Shown here: positions 32,501-42,993 of the stretch, one piece after another
Position numbering within the stretch: the stretch's first letter is position 1
Layout of the letters: each line of letters begins with the position of its first letter
NCBI RefSeq assembly: GCF_016618195.1
Contig: NZ_CP067099.1
Span: 3,968,001 to 4,032,000, forward strand
Direction: 5' to 3'
DNA: 64,000 nt
From: Providencia manganoxydans
GTDB lineage: Bacteria > Pseudomonadota > Gammaproteobacteria > Enterobacterales > Enterobacteriaceae
Notes under the pieces: generated by a model
Seen by the model: the letters and a program-made list of their open reading frames with translations, nothing else
The model's database searches: none
What the model was told of the DNA's origin: nothing
Position numbers and translations under genes: made by a program

Positions 32501-33324
32501 TCACAGGGCGTGACCACACTCATTTAGCAACAGTCAAAGAAGATGAAAAAATTCGTTTCCGCGATATCGTTGCTCAGCCTCGTAAGATCATTTCAAGCCC
32601 AACATGGTCGGGTCTTGAAGATGAACATGTCTCTTATAATGCCTGCTATACCAACGTTCACGAGATGATCCCTTGGCGTACTTTGAGTGGCCGTCAACAG
32701 CTATATCAAGATCACGAGTGGATGCGTGCTTATGGCGAAAGTTTAGTGGTTTATCGCCCACCAATTGATACTAAAGCTATTGATGCAGTTAAAGGTAAGA
32801 AACCTAATGGTTTCCCTGAAAAAGCACTCAATTTCCTTACTCCTCACCAGAAATGGGGGATCCACTCAACCTATAGCGATAACTTACTCATGTTAACGCT
32901 AGGCCGTGGAGGGCCTGTGGTGTGGTTAAGTGAAGATGATGCCAAAGAGATGGGAATTAGCGATAACGATTGGGTTGAAGCCTATAACAGTAATGGGGCA
33001 CTGACTGCGAGAGCGATTGTCAGTCAACGTATTCCAGACGGCATGATTTATATGTATCACGCACAAGAGCGTCAAATTAACCTGCCGGGCTCTGAAATCA
33101 CAGGAATGCGTGGTGGTATTCATAACTCAGTGACCCGTGTTTGCCCTAAACCAACGCATATGATTGGTGGATACGCTCAGCTAGCTTATAGCTTTAACTA
33201 CTACGGTACTGTGGGCTCTAACCGTGATGAGTTTGTTGTCGTGCGTAAAATGAGACGGGTTGATTGGCTCGATGGTGAAGGGGATGCTTATCAGCAAACC
33301 CTGAATGGACAGGAGAAGGCATAA
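29563..33324 (+). CDS. narG: Respiratory nitrate reductase alpha subunit NarG
   Basis: 1253 residues from ATG 29563 (MSKFLDRFRYFKQ) behind GGGAG. The [4Fe-4S] FS0 site has the His/Cys set HGVNCTGSC with a later cysteine in GCPRGASY, and molybdo-bis-MGD binding runs through the large DMSO reductase-type domains, ending near PTHMIGGYAQLAYSFNYYG. It reduces nitrate to nitrite on the cytoplasmic side with electrons from NarH. No Tat signal is needed, and the N-terminus is like E. coli. NarH overlaps by one base. Confidence 0.97.
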   Translation: MSKFLDRFRYFKQLGDTFSEDHGQELNVNRDWEDGYRSRWQHDKIVRSTHGVNCTGSCSWKIYVKNGLVTWETQQTDYPRTRPDLPDHEPRGCPRGASYSWYLYSANRVKYPMVRKRLIKLWREAKAQYSDPVDAWASIVSSPEKTKSYKQARGRGGFVRSSWSEVNEIIAASNVFTAKEFGPDRIIGFSPIPAMSMVSYAAGARYLSLIGGACLSFYDWYCDLPPASPMTWGEQTDVPESADWYNSSYLIAWGSNVPQTRTPDAHFFTEVRYKGTKTVAVTPDYAEIAKLCDQWLNPKQGTDSAMAMAMGHVILNEFHVQRQAEYFSNYVRTYTDMPMLVMLDKHDSGKLVAGRMLRAADLVNNLDQEKNPEWKTIAIDEKTQQLVVPQGSMGFRWEGAAKWNLEPKDGKTGEEVILQLGLLNNHDDVVDVAFPYFGGIKSEYFEGVALDDVIVHKLPAKRITLANGEEKYVTTVYDLLLANYGVDRGLNDENCASNYDEIKAYSPAWAEKVTGVNRQDIIRIAREFADNAEKTHGRSMVIVGAGINHWYHMDMTYRGIINMLIFCGCVGQSGGGWAHYVGQEKLRPQTGWLPLAFGLDWQRPPRHMNSTSFFYNHSSQWRYETVSPTELLSPLADKSRFSGSLIDMNVRSERMGWLPSAPQLNVNPLTIAPKAQEAGISAADYTVNALKSGEIRFASEQPDNPQNFPRNLFIWRSNLLGSAGKGHEYLLKYLLGTENGLQGKDLGEQGQVKPQEVEWQDNGGEGKVDLVVTLDFRMSSTCLFSDIVLPTATWYEKDDMNTSDMHPFIHPLTAAVDPAWESKTDWEIYKGIAKTFSKLCVGHLGVETDLVTLPIQHDSAAEMAQPFDVKDWKKGECDLIPGKTAPHLISVERDYPNTYARFTSLGPLMDKLGNGGKGISWNTQTEVDFLKKLNRVRHDGTAKGRPVIETAIDAAEVILSLAPETNGQVAVKAWDALSKVTGRDHTHLATVKEDEKIRFRDIVAQPRKIISSPTWSGLEDEHVSYNACYTNVHEMIPWRTLSGRQQLYQDHEWMRAYGESLVVYRPPIDTKAIDAVKGKKPNGFPEKALNFLTPHQKWGIHSTYSDNLLMLTLGRGGPVVWLSEDDAKEMGISDNDWVEAYNSNGALTARAIVSQRIPDGMIYMYHAQERQINLPGSEITGMRGGIHNSVTRVCPKPTHMIGGYAQLAYSFNYYGTVGSNRDEFVVVRKMRRVDWLDGEGDAYQQTLNGQEKA

Positions 33325-34877
33325 TGAAAATTCGTTCACAAGTCGGCATGGTACTGAACCTCGACAAATGTATCGGCTGTCATACCTGTTCAGTGACCTG
33401 TAAAAATGTTTGGACTAGTCGCGAAGGTGTTGAATATGCATGGTTCAATAACGTTGAAACAAAGCCGGGTATAGGCTATCCCCAAAACTGGGAAGATCAA
33501 GAAAAGTGGAAAGGTGGCTGGATCAAAAATATTAAAGGTAAGTTAGTACCAAGAATGGGGAACCGTGTTGGTCTATTATCTAAAATTTTTGCTAACCCAG
33601 ATGTACCGGCCTTAGACGATTACTATGAGCCCTTTGATTATGACTATGAACATTTAAAAAATGCTCCTGAAGGCTCTTTACCGACAGCTCGCCCTCGTTC
33701 GTTGATCACCGGTCAGCGTATGACGAAAATCGAAAATGGGCCAAATTGGGAAGACGATTTAGGTGGTGAATTTAGTAAACGTGCAGCAGATAAAAACTTC
33801 GCCCATATGCAAAAAGAAATGTATGGGCAGTTTGAAAATACATTCATGATGTATTTACCACGTTTATGTGAACACTGCTTAAACCCTGCTTGTGTTGCAA
33901 CCTGCCCAAGTGGTGCAATTTATAAACGCGCCGAAGATGGCATTGTATTGATAGATCAAGATAAATGCCGTGGTTGGCGCATGTGTTTAACCGGATGCCC
34001 ATACAAAAAAATCTACTTTAACTGGAAAAGTGGTAAGTCAGAAAAATGTATTTTCTGCTATCCACGCATTGAAGCAGGTCAACCAACCTTGTGTTCTGAA
34101 ACCTGTGTGGGGCGTATTCGTTATCTAGGTGTGATGCTGTATGACGCTGATAAAATCTCACAAGCAGCCAGTGCTGATAACGAAACAGATCTCTATCAAA
34201 GCCAATTAGATATCTTCTTAGATCCTTTCGATCCTGAAGTAATTAAAGCAGCAGAAGAGCAAGGTATTCCACTCAGTGTAATTGATGCCGCACAACGTTC
34301 GCCTGTCTATAAAATGGCGGTGGATTGGAAGTTGGCTTTACCATTACACCCTGAATATCGCACTTTACCCATGGTGTGGTATGTACCACCTCTATCGCCA
34401 ATCCAATCGGCAGCAGATGCAGGTGTATTACCACATACTGGTGTGCTGCCTGATGTAGAAAGTTTACGAATTCCTGTTCAGTATTTAGCAAACTTACTGA
34501 CTGCCGGTGATACTGCTCCTGTTTTATTAGCCTTAAAACGTATGTTAGCAATGCGTCATTACAAACGCGCTGAAACCGTTGAAGGAAAAACAGATCTAAG
34601 CGCATTAGAGCAAGTTGGATTAACCGAAGCACAGGCGCAAGAGATGTATCGCTATCTGGCTATCGCTAATTATGAAGATCGCTTTGTGATCCCATCAAGC
34701 CACCGTGAATTAGCCAGAGAAGCCTTCCCTGAGCGGAATGGCTGTGGTTTTAGCTTTGGTGATGGTTGTCATGGTAGCGATAGCAAATTTAATCTGTTTA
34801 ATAGTCATCGTATTGATGCCATTGATATCACATCAAAAACACCTCAAGACCAACGCCGTTCAGAGGAGAAAATATAA
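33324..34877 (+). CDS. narH: Respiratory nitrate reductase beta subunit NarH
   Basis: 517 residues. Four cysteine clusters are visible: CIGCHTCSVTCK near residue 16, CEHCLNPACVATCP near 184, CRGWRMCLTGCPYK (Trp in the [3Fe-4S] site) near 217, and CIFC with SETCVGRIRY near 244. It conducts electrons from the NarI hemes to NarG. Its ATG overlaps the narG stop and its TAA overlaps the narJ ATG. The acidic C-terminal part matches the family. Confidence 0.97.
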   Translation: MKIRSQVGMVLNLDKCIGCHTCSVTCKNVWTSREGVEYAWFNNVETKPGIGYPQNWEDQEKWKGGWIKNIKGKLVPRMGNRVGLLSKIFANPDVPALDDYYEPFDYDYEHLKNAPEGSLPTARPRSLITGQRMTKIENGPNWEDDLGGEFSKRAADKNFAHMQKEMYGQFENTFMMYLPRLCEHCLNPACVATCPSGAIYKRAEDGIVLIDQDKCRGWRMCLTGCPYKKIYFNWKSGKSEKCIFCYPRIEAGQPTLCSETCVGRIRYLGVMLYDADKISQAASADNETDLYQSQLDIFLDPFDPEVIKAAEEQGIPLSVIDAAQRSPVYKMAVDWKLALPLHPEYRTLPMVWYVPPLSPIQSAADAGVLPHTGVLPDVESLRIPVQYLANLLTAGDTAPVLLALKRMLAMRHYKRAETVEGKTDLSALEQVGLTEAQAQEMYRYLAIANYEDRFVIPSSHRELAREAFPERNGCGFSFGDGCHGSDSKFNLFNSHRIDAIDITSKTPQDQRRSEEKI

Positions 34878-35602
34878 TGATCGCTCTGAAAGTTATTTCT
34901 CATCTCTTAGATTATCCCACTCAGGAGCTGTGGGATAACCGAAGTGAACTTATTGATGCATTACAGGAAGCTGATGAACTTCCTGTAACTCAAGTTGCGA
35001 AATTAATGGCCTTTATTCACCGATTAACACAACAAGAGTTATTAGATGCGCAATCTCACTACAGTGAACTTTTTGATCGAGGTAGAGCAAGATCGTTATT
35101 GTTATTTGAGCACGTTCATGGTGAATCTCGCTCCCGAGGTCAGGCAATGGTTGATCTGTTAAATCAATATCAACAAGCTGGGATCACGTTAAGCAGTCGT
35201 GAGCTTCCAGACTATTTACCGACTTATCTTGAATATTTAACACTGCTATCTACTACTGAATGCATTGAAGGATTAAATAACATTGCCCCTATTTTGGCCC
35301 TGTTGGCTGAGCGTTTAAAACAACGAGGTAGTGATTATCATACACTGTTTGATGTGTTGCTTTGTCTCTCACAAAGTGAATTAGATGCATCACAATTGGC
35401 CGCTCAGGTAGAGAAAGAGCCTTTAGATGATACTCCTGCTGCATTAGATGCTGTATGGGAAGAAGAGCAAGTGACCTTTCTTGGAGAAGGTGCGCAATGT
35501 GGCAATAACAAAATTATCCAACACCAGCGTCGCTTTGCACAAGAGACCAAAGTTCAATATTTCAACGTGGGGAATTCGTTGGGTACGGGAGCACAAAAAT
35601 GA
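34877..35602 (+). CDS. narJ: Nitrate reductase molybdenum cofactor assembly chaperone NarJ
   Basis: 241 residues, all-helical TorD/DmsD-type chaperone: [43 protein letters not shown], and [10 protein letters not shown]. It is not part of the final enzyme; it binds NarG and allows cofactor insertion and membrane attachment of NarGH. It overlaps narH (TAATGA) and narI (ATGA), a tightly coupled arrangement. Confidence 0.95.
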   Translation: MIALKVISHLLDYPTQELWDNRSELIDALQEADELPVTQVAKLMAFIHRLTQQELLDAQSHYSELFDRGRARSLLLFEHVHGESRSRGQAMVDLLNQYQQAGITLSSRELPDYLPTYLEYLTLLSTTECIEGLNNIAPILALLAERLKQRGSDYHTLFDVLLCLSQSELDASQLAAQVEKEPLDDTPAALDAVWEEEQVTFLGEGAQCGNNKIIQHQRRFAQETKVQYFNVGNSLGTGAQK

Positions 35603-36276
35603 ATTACATCAATATGTTATTTTTTGATATCTATCCCTATATTGCCGCTGCTGTTTTTATTATCGGTAGTTGGTTACGTTACGACTATGGTCAATATACG
35701 TGGCGTGCCGGTTCTAGCCAGATGTTAGATAAAAAAAACATGCGACTTGCTTCTAACTTGTTTCATATCGGGATCATCGGCGTTTTTGTAGGTCACTTTT
35801 TGGGCATGTTAACGCCACATTGGATGTATGAATCTTTCTTGCCCATTGAATATAAGCAGATCATGGCCATGGTCGGAGGCGGTACTTGTGGAGTATTAAT
35901 GTTAATCGGTGGTGTGATGCTATTAAAACGTCGTTTAACCAATCCACGAATTAGAGCGACATCTTCATTTGGTGACATTATGATTTTAACGCTTTTAGTT
36001 ATTCAGGTTGCGTTAGGTCTGCTCACGATCCCATTCTCTGCTCAACATATGGATGGCAGTGAAATGATGAAGCTAGTTGCTTGGGCACAATCAATTGTGA
36101 CATTCCATGGCGGTGCTTCAGCAAACCTTGAAGGTGTTGCATGGGTATTTAAATTACACATTTTCTTAGGAATGACAATTTTCTTACTGTTCCCGTTCTG
36201 CCGGTTAGTCCATATCTGGAGCGTACCAATTGAGTATTTAACTCGTCGATATCAAATTGTCCGTAATCGCCATTAA
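35599..36276 (+). CDS. narI: Respiratory nitrate reductase gamma subunit NarI, cytochrome b
   Basis: 225 residues, five membrane segments. Heme-ligand histidines lie in [13 protein letters not shown] (two) and in [23 protein letters not shown] (two). It oxidises quinol at the periplasmic side and anchors NarGH. It is the last gene of narKGHJI; a terminator follows after 35 bp. Confidence 0.96.
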   Translation: MNYINMLFFDIYPYIAAAVFIIGSWLRYDYGQYTWRAGSSQMLDKKNMRLASNLFHIGIIGVFVGHFLGMLTPHWMYESFLPIEYKQIMAMVGGGTCGVLMLIGGVMLLKRRLTNPRIRATSSFGDIMILTLLVIQVALGLLTIPFSAQHMDGSEMMKLVAWAQSIVTFHGGASANLEGVAWVFKLHIFLGMTIFLLFPFCRLVHIWSVPIEYLTRRYQIVRNRH

Positions 36277-36310
36277 TGAATGCTCGCCTAATAGCTATTG
36301 AGAAACCTTT

Positions 36311-36334
36311 AACTCCCCCGTCCGCGGGGGTTTT
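36311..36334 (+). terminator. Terminator after narI
   Basis: ACTCCCCCGTCCGCGGGGGTTTT: C5/G5 stem with a short loop and T4 tail, 35 bp after the narI stop. Confidence 0.85.
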
Positions 36335-36544
36335 ATCTCTTTTTGTTAATAAAATATCAATACATTTTTGAATGGTTAGAATAATAAGCTTTAGATCCAT
36401 TGAAGCATGACGGATCCTATATGATGATATCGACTTTACCAATCAGATGATCTTCGCAAAGCCACTTGCTTCGAACTGATACTGCTGAGGTGAGCGTTTT
36501 TTTAACGCATCGGTTAGAGCACTATTTATACTAGCTTAGCTAGA

Positions 36545-36573
36545 TAAAAGCCCTAACTAAAAAGCTAGGGCTT
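36545..36573. terminator. Terminator after obgE
   Basis: AAAAGCCCTAACTAAAAAGCTAGGGCTTT: stem AAAGCCCTA/TAGGGCTTT with A and T flanks, about 46 bp beyond the obgE stop, usable from both sides. Confidence 0.8.
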
Positions 36574-36618
36574 TGTCCGCAATCTGAGTCCCATCTTATG
36601 GGAGTTTAGATCGTTCGA

Positions 36619-37917
<1,299 letters not shown>

Positions 37918-37926
37918 TCAGAAAAC

Positions 37927-38196
<270 letters not shown>

Positions 38197-38203
38197 CTAA
38201 ATC

Positions 38204-38512
38204 TTAAGCGATGCCAGTGATCTTAACATCAGTGAACCACTGACGGTGACCCTGTTGTTTACGGCTGTGTTTACGACGACGGAACTTAACGATTTTAACT
38301 TTATCGCCACGACCGTGAGCAACCACTTCCGCTTTAACTTTAACGCCTTCAACGACAGGAGCGCCGATTTTGATATCGTCGCCGTTAGCAACCATCAGAA
38401 CGTGATCAAATTCAACAGTTTCACCTGTTGCGATGTCCAGCTTCTCTAGGCGGACAGTTTGACCTTCGCTAACTCGGTGTTGTTTACCACCACTTTGGAA
38501 AACCGCGTACAT
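38204..38512 (-). CDS. rplU: 50S ribosomal protein L21
   Basis: 102 residues: [18 protein letters not shown] at the start and the family signature [26 protein letters not shown] (in parts) toward the C-terminus. First gene of rplU-rpmA; divergent from ispB, as in E. coli. A clear promoter lies about 80 bp upstream. Confidence 0.98.
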   Translation of the reverse strand: MYAVFQSGGKQHRVSEGQTVRLEKLDIATGETVEFDHVLMVANGDDIKIGAPVVEGVKVKAEVVAHGRGDKVKIVKFRRRKHSRKQQGHRQWFTDVKITGIA

Positions 38513-38847
38513 ATTAACTCCGCTTTCCGCGTACCCGCTAAAAAAATTTAATGCAAGAGCACGCTATAAAATATTCACAATAGGGCGCGAATTCTACGCA
38601 AAAAAGCATCGAAACACAAGCCAATAATGCAGTTAGATCACAAAAAAACCGACTTTTTTATTCGATGCGCTAACTAACCCTTAATTTATGATGAATAACT
38701 CGAATTGTTACTTATTTAAACATTTTTTGCATTACAACTAATTATCTTAGAAATATTAATGTTATGCTTACAAGATAACTGTTCCAATGGCAGCACCCTT
38801 TTTATGAGTTGGTAGCGGCTAAAATTTAATAATATGAATAAATTACA
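38513..38847. other. 335-bp divergent region between rplU and ispB
   Basis: Contains the rplU promoter (38591-38619). Between it and the ispB ATG at 38848 the sequence is AT-rich (TTTAAACATTTTTTGCATTACAAC) and must hold the ispB promoter, but no spacing is convincing. No coding frame with a ribosome binding site. Confidence 0.6.
38591..38619 (-). promoter_or_regulatory. sigma70-type promoter of rplU-rpmA
   Basis: Minus strand TTGTGT, 17-base spacer, TAGAAT, then a GC-rich discriminator (TCGCGCCC), the same layout as the rpsO promoter in this window. The -10 box lies about 80 bp before the rplU start. Confidence 0.7.
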
Positions 38848-39819
38848 ATGAATTTAGAATCTATTGTTGAACTGACTAGCGAGGATATGTCAGCGGTAAA
38901 CGAAGCGATCCTCAGTCAATTGAATTCAGACGTTGCGCTAATTAACCAGCTTGGTTATTACATTGTTAGCGGCGGCGGAAAAAGGATCCGCCCGATGATC
39001 GCAGTATTGGCTGGACGATCCCTCGGCTATTCAGGGCATAAACATATCCAAGTTGCAGCCTTGATTGAATTTATCCATACCGCAACATTATTGCATGACG
39101 ATGTGGTTGATGAATCTGATATGCGGCGGGGTAAACAAACGGCGAATGCTGTCTTTGGAAATGCAGCTAGCGTTCTTGTCGGAGACTTTATTTATACGCG
39201 ATCCTTTCAAATGATGACGGATCTGGATTCAATGCGTGTATTAAAGCTAATGTCAGAAGCGACTAACGTGATCGCTGAAGGTGAAGTTTTACAGCTGATG
39301 AACTGCAACGATCCCAATATTACTGAAGATAACTATATGCAGGTGATCTACAGTAAAACAGCGCGTTTATTTGAAGCTGCTGCTCATGCTTCTGCTATTT
39401 TAGCATCGGCAACGCCCGAACAAGAAAAAGCACTCCAAGACTATGGCCGCTATCTCGGCACTGCATTTCAATTAATCGATGATTTACTCGATTATGATGC
39501 AGATAACACTCAGTTAGGGAAAAATACGGGCGACGATCTTGATGAAGGAAAACCAACGCTTCCTCTTCTCCATGCCATGAATAATGGTACTGAAGAAGAA
39601 TCAGCAATGATCCGCCAAGCAATTGAACAAGGTAATGGCCGCCACCTGTTAGAAGCCGTGCTTGCAACCATGAAACGTTGTGGTTCTCTTGAATATACCT
39701 ATACTCGGGCACAACAAGAATCACAAAAAGCCATTGATGCTTTGAGTATCATTGATGATTCAATATACAAAGATGCGCTTATCAGCCTCGCCGAAGTCGC
39801 TATTTCACGTCACTCGTAG
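38848..39819 (+). CDS. ispB: Octaprenyl diphosphate synthase IspB
   Basis: 323 residues, all-helical trans-prenyltransferase. First aspartate-rich motif LLHDDVVDESDMRRG and second LIDDLLDYDAD bind Mg-diphosphate; GGGKRIRPM binds IPP. It extends farnesyl diphosphate to the C40 side chain of ubiquinone-8 and menaquinone-8, essential for respiration, including electron supply to NarGHI. Divergent from rplU as in E. coli. Full length and intact. Confidence 0.96.
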   Translation: MNLESIVELTSEDMSAVNEAILSQLNSDVALINQLGYYIVSGGGKRIRPMIAVLAGRSLGYSGHKHIQVAALIEFIHTATLLHDDVVDESDMRRGKQTANAVFGNAASVLVGDFIYTRSFQMMTDLDSMRVLKLMSEATNVIAEGEVLQLMNCNDPNITEDNYMQVIYSKTARLFEAAAHASAILASATPEQEKALQDYGRYLGTAFQLIDDLLDYDADNTQLGKNTGDDLDEGKPTLPLLHAMNNGTEEESAMIRQAIEQGNGRHLLEAVLATMKRCGSLEYTYTRAQQESQKAIDALSIIDDSIYKDALISLAEVAISRHS

Positions 39820-39836
39820 CCTAAACGGTGTGAGTT

Positions 39837-39868
39837 GAAGGGGGAATGAACCTATTCTTCCCCTTTTT
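39837..39868. terminator. Hairpin between convergent ispB and the Mu-repressor-like gene
   Basis: GGGGAA ... TTCCCC (39841-39846 and 39858-39863) followed by TTTTTCTTC; on the + strand this is a plausible terminator for ispB. It overlaps the last codons of the leftward gene. Confidence 0.55.
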
Positions 39869-40214
39869 CTTCTTTATCTATCTGAACCAATAATGATGAC
39901 AAACCGTAACGCAGAATATATTTAACCACTTTATCTCGTTCGGTTTCTGTAAGCTGGTAATACGCTTCCGTCCAGATTTGAGAGCCATCCATTCTATGGC
40001 TTTGATAGCCAACAGTAGGTTCAGCAAGACTCAATTGGTTCTGTATTTCCCCTGGCAAGCTATCGAGATAATATTCTACCGCTTTACCTTGCACACCACG
40101 CTTACGACGATTTTTCCACCCTTCTCTTCTTGCCATTAAATTGATGCCTTGAGGAGAGGTAGGTAAGCCTTCTAAACCTGCTAATTCTTTCGCAGTGAAC
40201 CACATTTTTTTCAT
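39852..40214 (-). CDS. Mu c-repressor-like DNA-binding protein, distal paralogue
   Basis: 120 residues. The N-terminal 60 (WFTAKELAGLEGLP, QGINLMARREGW, GVQGKAVEYYLDSLP) match the winged-helix Mu DNA-binding domain found at the start of phage Mu Rep (c) and of MuA transposase. After a linker, a short helical tail follows (YYQLTETERDKVVKYILRYGLSSLL), which fits the C-terminal part of Rep-like proteins. There is no integrase or transposase domain. It is a paralogue of the gene 131 bp upstream on the same strand; identity by eye is about half. Possible operator partner: the Ner-like gene sfsB. Role unknown. Confidence 0.75.
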   Translation of the reverse strand: MKKMWFTAKELAGLEGLPTSPQGINLMARREGWKNRRKRGVQGKAVEYYLDSLPGEIQNQLSLAEPTVGYQSHRMDGSQIWTEAYYQLTETERDKVVKYILRYGLSSLLVQIDKEEKGEE

Positions 40215-40345
40215 ATTATCTCTTTCGAACTTATATTATGAAATCTGCCGTTGAGGCTGTTATATCTAACGGTTATTAACCAAGAATAATGTTCTGTTAT
40301 ATAGATATTCTTCATTAATTACCTTCAATTCATTTTTCAGGTAAA

Positions 40346-40693
40346 TTATTTTTTATTAATTAAATCTACTAATGCGATTACGCCTTCACGCATAATAAAT
40401 GCCAATATCTTACCGCGCTCTGCTGTTGAAAGTTGGTTGTAAATCTCTTGCCAAATAAATGCACTGTCATGGTGCTTTACTTGATAAGACATAGGCGCTT
40501 CATAAACAGAGGAAGGTTCAAATAAGCCTTCTGGTAAACTATTAATATGATATTCGAGTGCTTTACCTTGGATGCCTCGCCGCTTACGGCATAGCCAATT
40601 TTCTCTACGCGCCATTGCATTAATACCTTGAGTCGTCATTGGTAATCCCTTTAAACCGACTAACTCTTTCGCTGTTAACCATTCTTTTTGCAT
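40346..40693 (-). CDS. Mu c-repressor-like DNA-binding protein, proximal paralogue
   Basis: 115 residues with the same design: WLTAKELVGLKGLP, QGINAMARRENW, GIQGKALEYHINSLP for the winged helix, then IYNQLSTAERGKILAFIMREGVIALV as a C-terminal helix pair. It faces away from sfsB across a 516-bp AT-rich gap. In phage Mu the c repressor gene is likewise divergent from ner. It has a normal ribosome binding site (AGGAGGGTC region before ATG). It looks intact and kept by selection. Confidence 0.75.
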   Translation of the reverse strand: MQKEWLTAKELVGLKGLPMTTQGINAMARRENWLCRKRRGIQGKALEYHINSLPEGLFEPSSVYEAPMSYQVKHHDSAFIWQEIYNQLSTAERGKILAFIMREGVIALVDLINKK

Positions 40694-41209
40694 GCCTGAC
40701 CCTCCTAGTCACGATGTACAATTTAATAATAATTGCTGAAAAATGTTTTTATTTTCTCAATAACCTTATTCTCTTTTGTTTTATGAAAATTAATTATTAG
40801 TTAGTTTATGAGTTATACATGTAAAATGTATTTTAATTTCTTTTAATAACAATAAATTGGCTAAAAACTCACTGACAGTTATCTTTTTTCTCTTTATGTT
40901 GCTTCTATATTACAAATACTTTTAACTATAATCGTTAATATGCCAATTTTTACAAATAACTAAAAATAGTTAGTTTTTGTTTTCAATATCTTATATTAGC
41001 TCACAAATATAAATGCTAAATCTTTCTCATATTTCACAAAAATAAAATACCTTTCATAAAACTGAATTTTCAGAAAAAATTAGAAATACTTTTGGGAAAT
41101 TTCTGTTATTTTATTTCCAATAACAGGACGATTGCAGTGAATGTATCACAATCTTCTGTTAGATGTACCACTAACTCTACATGATTCTGAGTAAAAAAAG
41201 GACTAAAAA
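40694..41209. other. 516-bp AT-rich divergent control region between the Mu-like repressor genes and sfsB
   Basis: Far above the local average in AT content. Near-repeats of TTAGTTAGTTT (about 40798-40810 and 40965-40978) and several CTTTT runs occur, the kind of element that Mu-type repressors bind, though no Mu operator consensus could be established by eye. No coding frame. The position between divergent c-like and ner-like genes suggests a bidirectional operator region. Confidence 0.55.
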
Positions 41210-41482
41210 ATGATTTTACGGAAATCGGATTGGCACCCAGCAGATATTATTGCGGCTTTACGTAAGCGAGGCACAACTTTAGCCGCGATTTCTCGCCATG
41301 CGGGACTGAGTTCATCAACACTTGCTAATGCATTATCTCGTCCATGGCCAAAAGGTGAATGGATTATTGCTAATTTCCTCGAGATCCATCCCTCTGAAAT
41401 ATGGCCAAGTCGCTATTTCAATCCAGTTACAGGTGAATTGTTGGAAAGAAAAGTAAGAGATAAGCCACAGTTACAGAGTTGA
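41210..41482 (+). CDS. sfsB: Ner-like transcriptional regulator SfsB (Nlp)
   Basis: 90 residues: DWHPADIIAALRKRGTTLAA, then AGLSSSTLANALSRPWPKGE and IHPSEIWPSRYF, the helix-turn-helix family of phage Mu Ner. E. coli SfsB is close and lies in the same place after ispB; it was found through its effect on maltose genes. Ner in Mu turns down early and repressor transcription. Ribosome binding site AAAAGGAC before the ATG. No upstream frameshift. Confidence 0.92.
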   Translation: MILRKSDWHPADIIAALRKRGTTLAAISRHAGLSSSTLANALSRPWPKGEWIIANFLEIHPSEIWPSRYFNPVTGELLERKVRDKPQLQS

Positions 41483-41493
41483 AAGAACATAAA

Positions 41494-41536
41494 AAAACCG
41501 CTGTTCGACAGTCAATGTCAAATCAGCGGTTTTCAT
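41494..41536. terminator. Bidirectional terminator between sfsB and mdh
   Basis: AAAACCGCTG ... CAGCGGTTTT, 8-10 bp stem with a loop of about 23 bases that can also pair internally (GACAGTCAATGTC). It serves both convergent genes. Confidence 0.8.
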
Positions 41537-41564
41537 CAAACAATGATGAGGCGATTAACAGTAA

Positions 41565-42503
41565 TTAACCGTTAATGAATTTCTCACCAAGCTCGATATC
41601 TTTTTTCAGTACTTCTAGCATCTCTTTCAGTGCTTTTTGTTCAAAGTCACTCAACTTACCGAAAGAGATATGCTCTTCAATACCATTTTTACCTAAGCGA
41701 ACTGGTTGAGCGAAGAAGCGTGCGTGTTCACCATCACCTTCGGTGTAAACACACTCAATCACATTAGGTTCACCTTGCAGACCACGGATCAGGGATAGAC
41801 CAAGACGTGCAGCTGCTTGGCCCATAGACAACGTTGCAGATCCGCCACCCGCTTTTGCTTCAACAACCTCGGTACCCGCATTTTGAATACGCTTAGTTAA
41901 TGCAGCGACTTCTTCATCAGTGAAGTTCACACCAGGGATTTGAGATAATAAAGGTAGGATAGTCACGCCAGAGTGCCCGCCGATAACTGGCACTTCGATC
42001 TCGTGAGTTTTTTTGCCTTTCAGTTCAGCAACGAAAGTATTAGAACGAATAATATCCAGTGTTGTCACACCAAATAGACGGTTTTTGTCATATACACCTG
42101 CTTTTTTCAGTACTTCAGCAGCGATAGCAACCGTGGTGTTAACTGGGTTAGTGATAATACCGATCAATGCTTTCGGGCAAGTCACCGCAATTTGTTGCAC
42201 TAAATTACGAACGATACCTGCGTTAACATTAAATAGATCTGAACGATCCATACCAGGCTTACGTGCGACACCTGCCGAGATCAGAACAACATCAGCACCT
42301 TCTAGCGCTGGAGTTGCATCTTCACCTGAGAAACCAACAACTTTAACGTCGGTAGGAATGTGGCTAAGGTCTGCGGCGACACCTGGAGTTACTGGTGCGA
42401 TGTCGTAGAGAGAGAGTTCTGAACCTGCTGGGAGCTGATTTTTAAGAAGAAGGGCCAAAGCCTGACCGATACCACCTGCTGCACCGAGAACTGCAACTTT
42501 CAT
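41565..42503 (-). CDS. mdh: Malate dehydrogenase (NAD)
   Basis: 312 residues, gamma-proteobacterial LDH/MDH type. NAD site [16 protein letters not shown], substrate arginines in [11 protein letters not shown], catalytic His in [12 protein letters not shown]. It oxidises malate to oxaloacetate in the TCA cycle and runs in reverse in fermentation. Divergent from argR, conserved in enterobacteria. The window also carries the quinone-linked malate oxidase gene (mqo). Confidence 0.97.
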   Translation of the reverse strand: MKVAVLGAAGGIGQALALLLKNQLPAGSELSLYDIAPVTPGVAADLSHIPTDVKVVGFSGEDATPALEGADVVLISAGVARKPGMDRSDLFNVNAGIVRNLVQQIAVTCPKALIGIITNPVNTTVAIAAEVLKKAGVYDKNRLFGVTTLDIIRSNTFVAELKGKKTHEIEVPVIGGHSGVTILPLLSQIPGVNFTDEEVAALTKRIQNAGTEVVEAKAGGGSATLSMGQAAARLGLSLIRGLQGEPNVIECVYTEGDGEHARFFAQPVRLGKNGIEEHISFGKLSDFEQKALKEMLEVLKKDIELGEKFING

Positions 42504-42993
42504 TCTGAAACTCCTTTATTTGTACTTTAAAAAGTATATGAATTCATCTTGTTATGTATTTAGTACATTACCGATAAAAAACAATTCATTAACAGATGCT
42601 GAAACATATTAACGCAAATATTTTTTCACATTGATTCTGTCTATTCTAAACAAAATCCTTATCTGTTAATGAGATAACGGGCACTTTTTTAACAAATAGT
42701 TTTTATCACTATTGATTTTTGCATAATAAACTGTTTTTACTGCTAATCATGACTTACTTCACAAAGTGATTAACAAAAAATTTACACCTTTTATTAGCAA
42801 ATTGCATTATCTCTCTATGCGATCAGCCAAATTTTCTCACTAAAATAGGTAACTACTTAAAATAAATTACTATTTTGTTCATTTAATTCATCGCAAATTC
42901 AGTATATAAAATCATCATCACGCAATTTTGTTGCATAAAAATTCACATTTACGGATAATGCAACTCAATTTATTGTCAAAGGATGGGTTAATT
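42504..42993. other. 490-bp divergent region between mdh and argR
   Basis: AT-rich control region without a gene. Near the argR side lies an ARG box (42932-42945) and the strings TTAATTCATC and AAATTCAG nearby. The mdh promoter should lie in 42510-42700 but could not be fixed. A short open frame before argR (42928-42993) is only the upstream extension of argR. Confidence 0.6.
42932..42945 (+). promoter_or_regulatory. ARG box in the argR promoter
   Basis: TGCATAAAAATTCA matches the ArgR operator consensus TGAATWWWWATTCA at all but one position, 49 bp before the argR ATG. In E. coli argR is autorepressed through boxes in the same place. Confidence 0.7.

Larger units (their letters stand above)
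36277..36618. other. 342-bp gap between convergent narI and obgE
   Basis: Contains the narI terminator (36311-36334) and, near the other end, the obgE-side hairpin (36545-36573). The about 200 bp between them show no frame with a ribosome binding site and no repeat I can identify. Confidence 0.6.
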
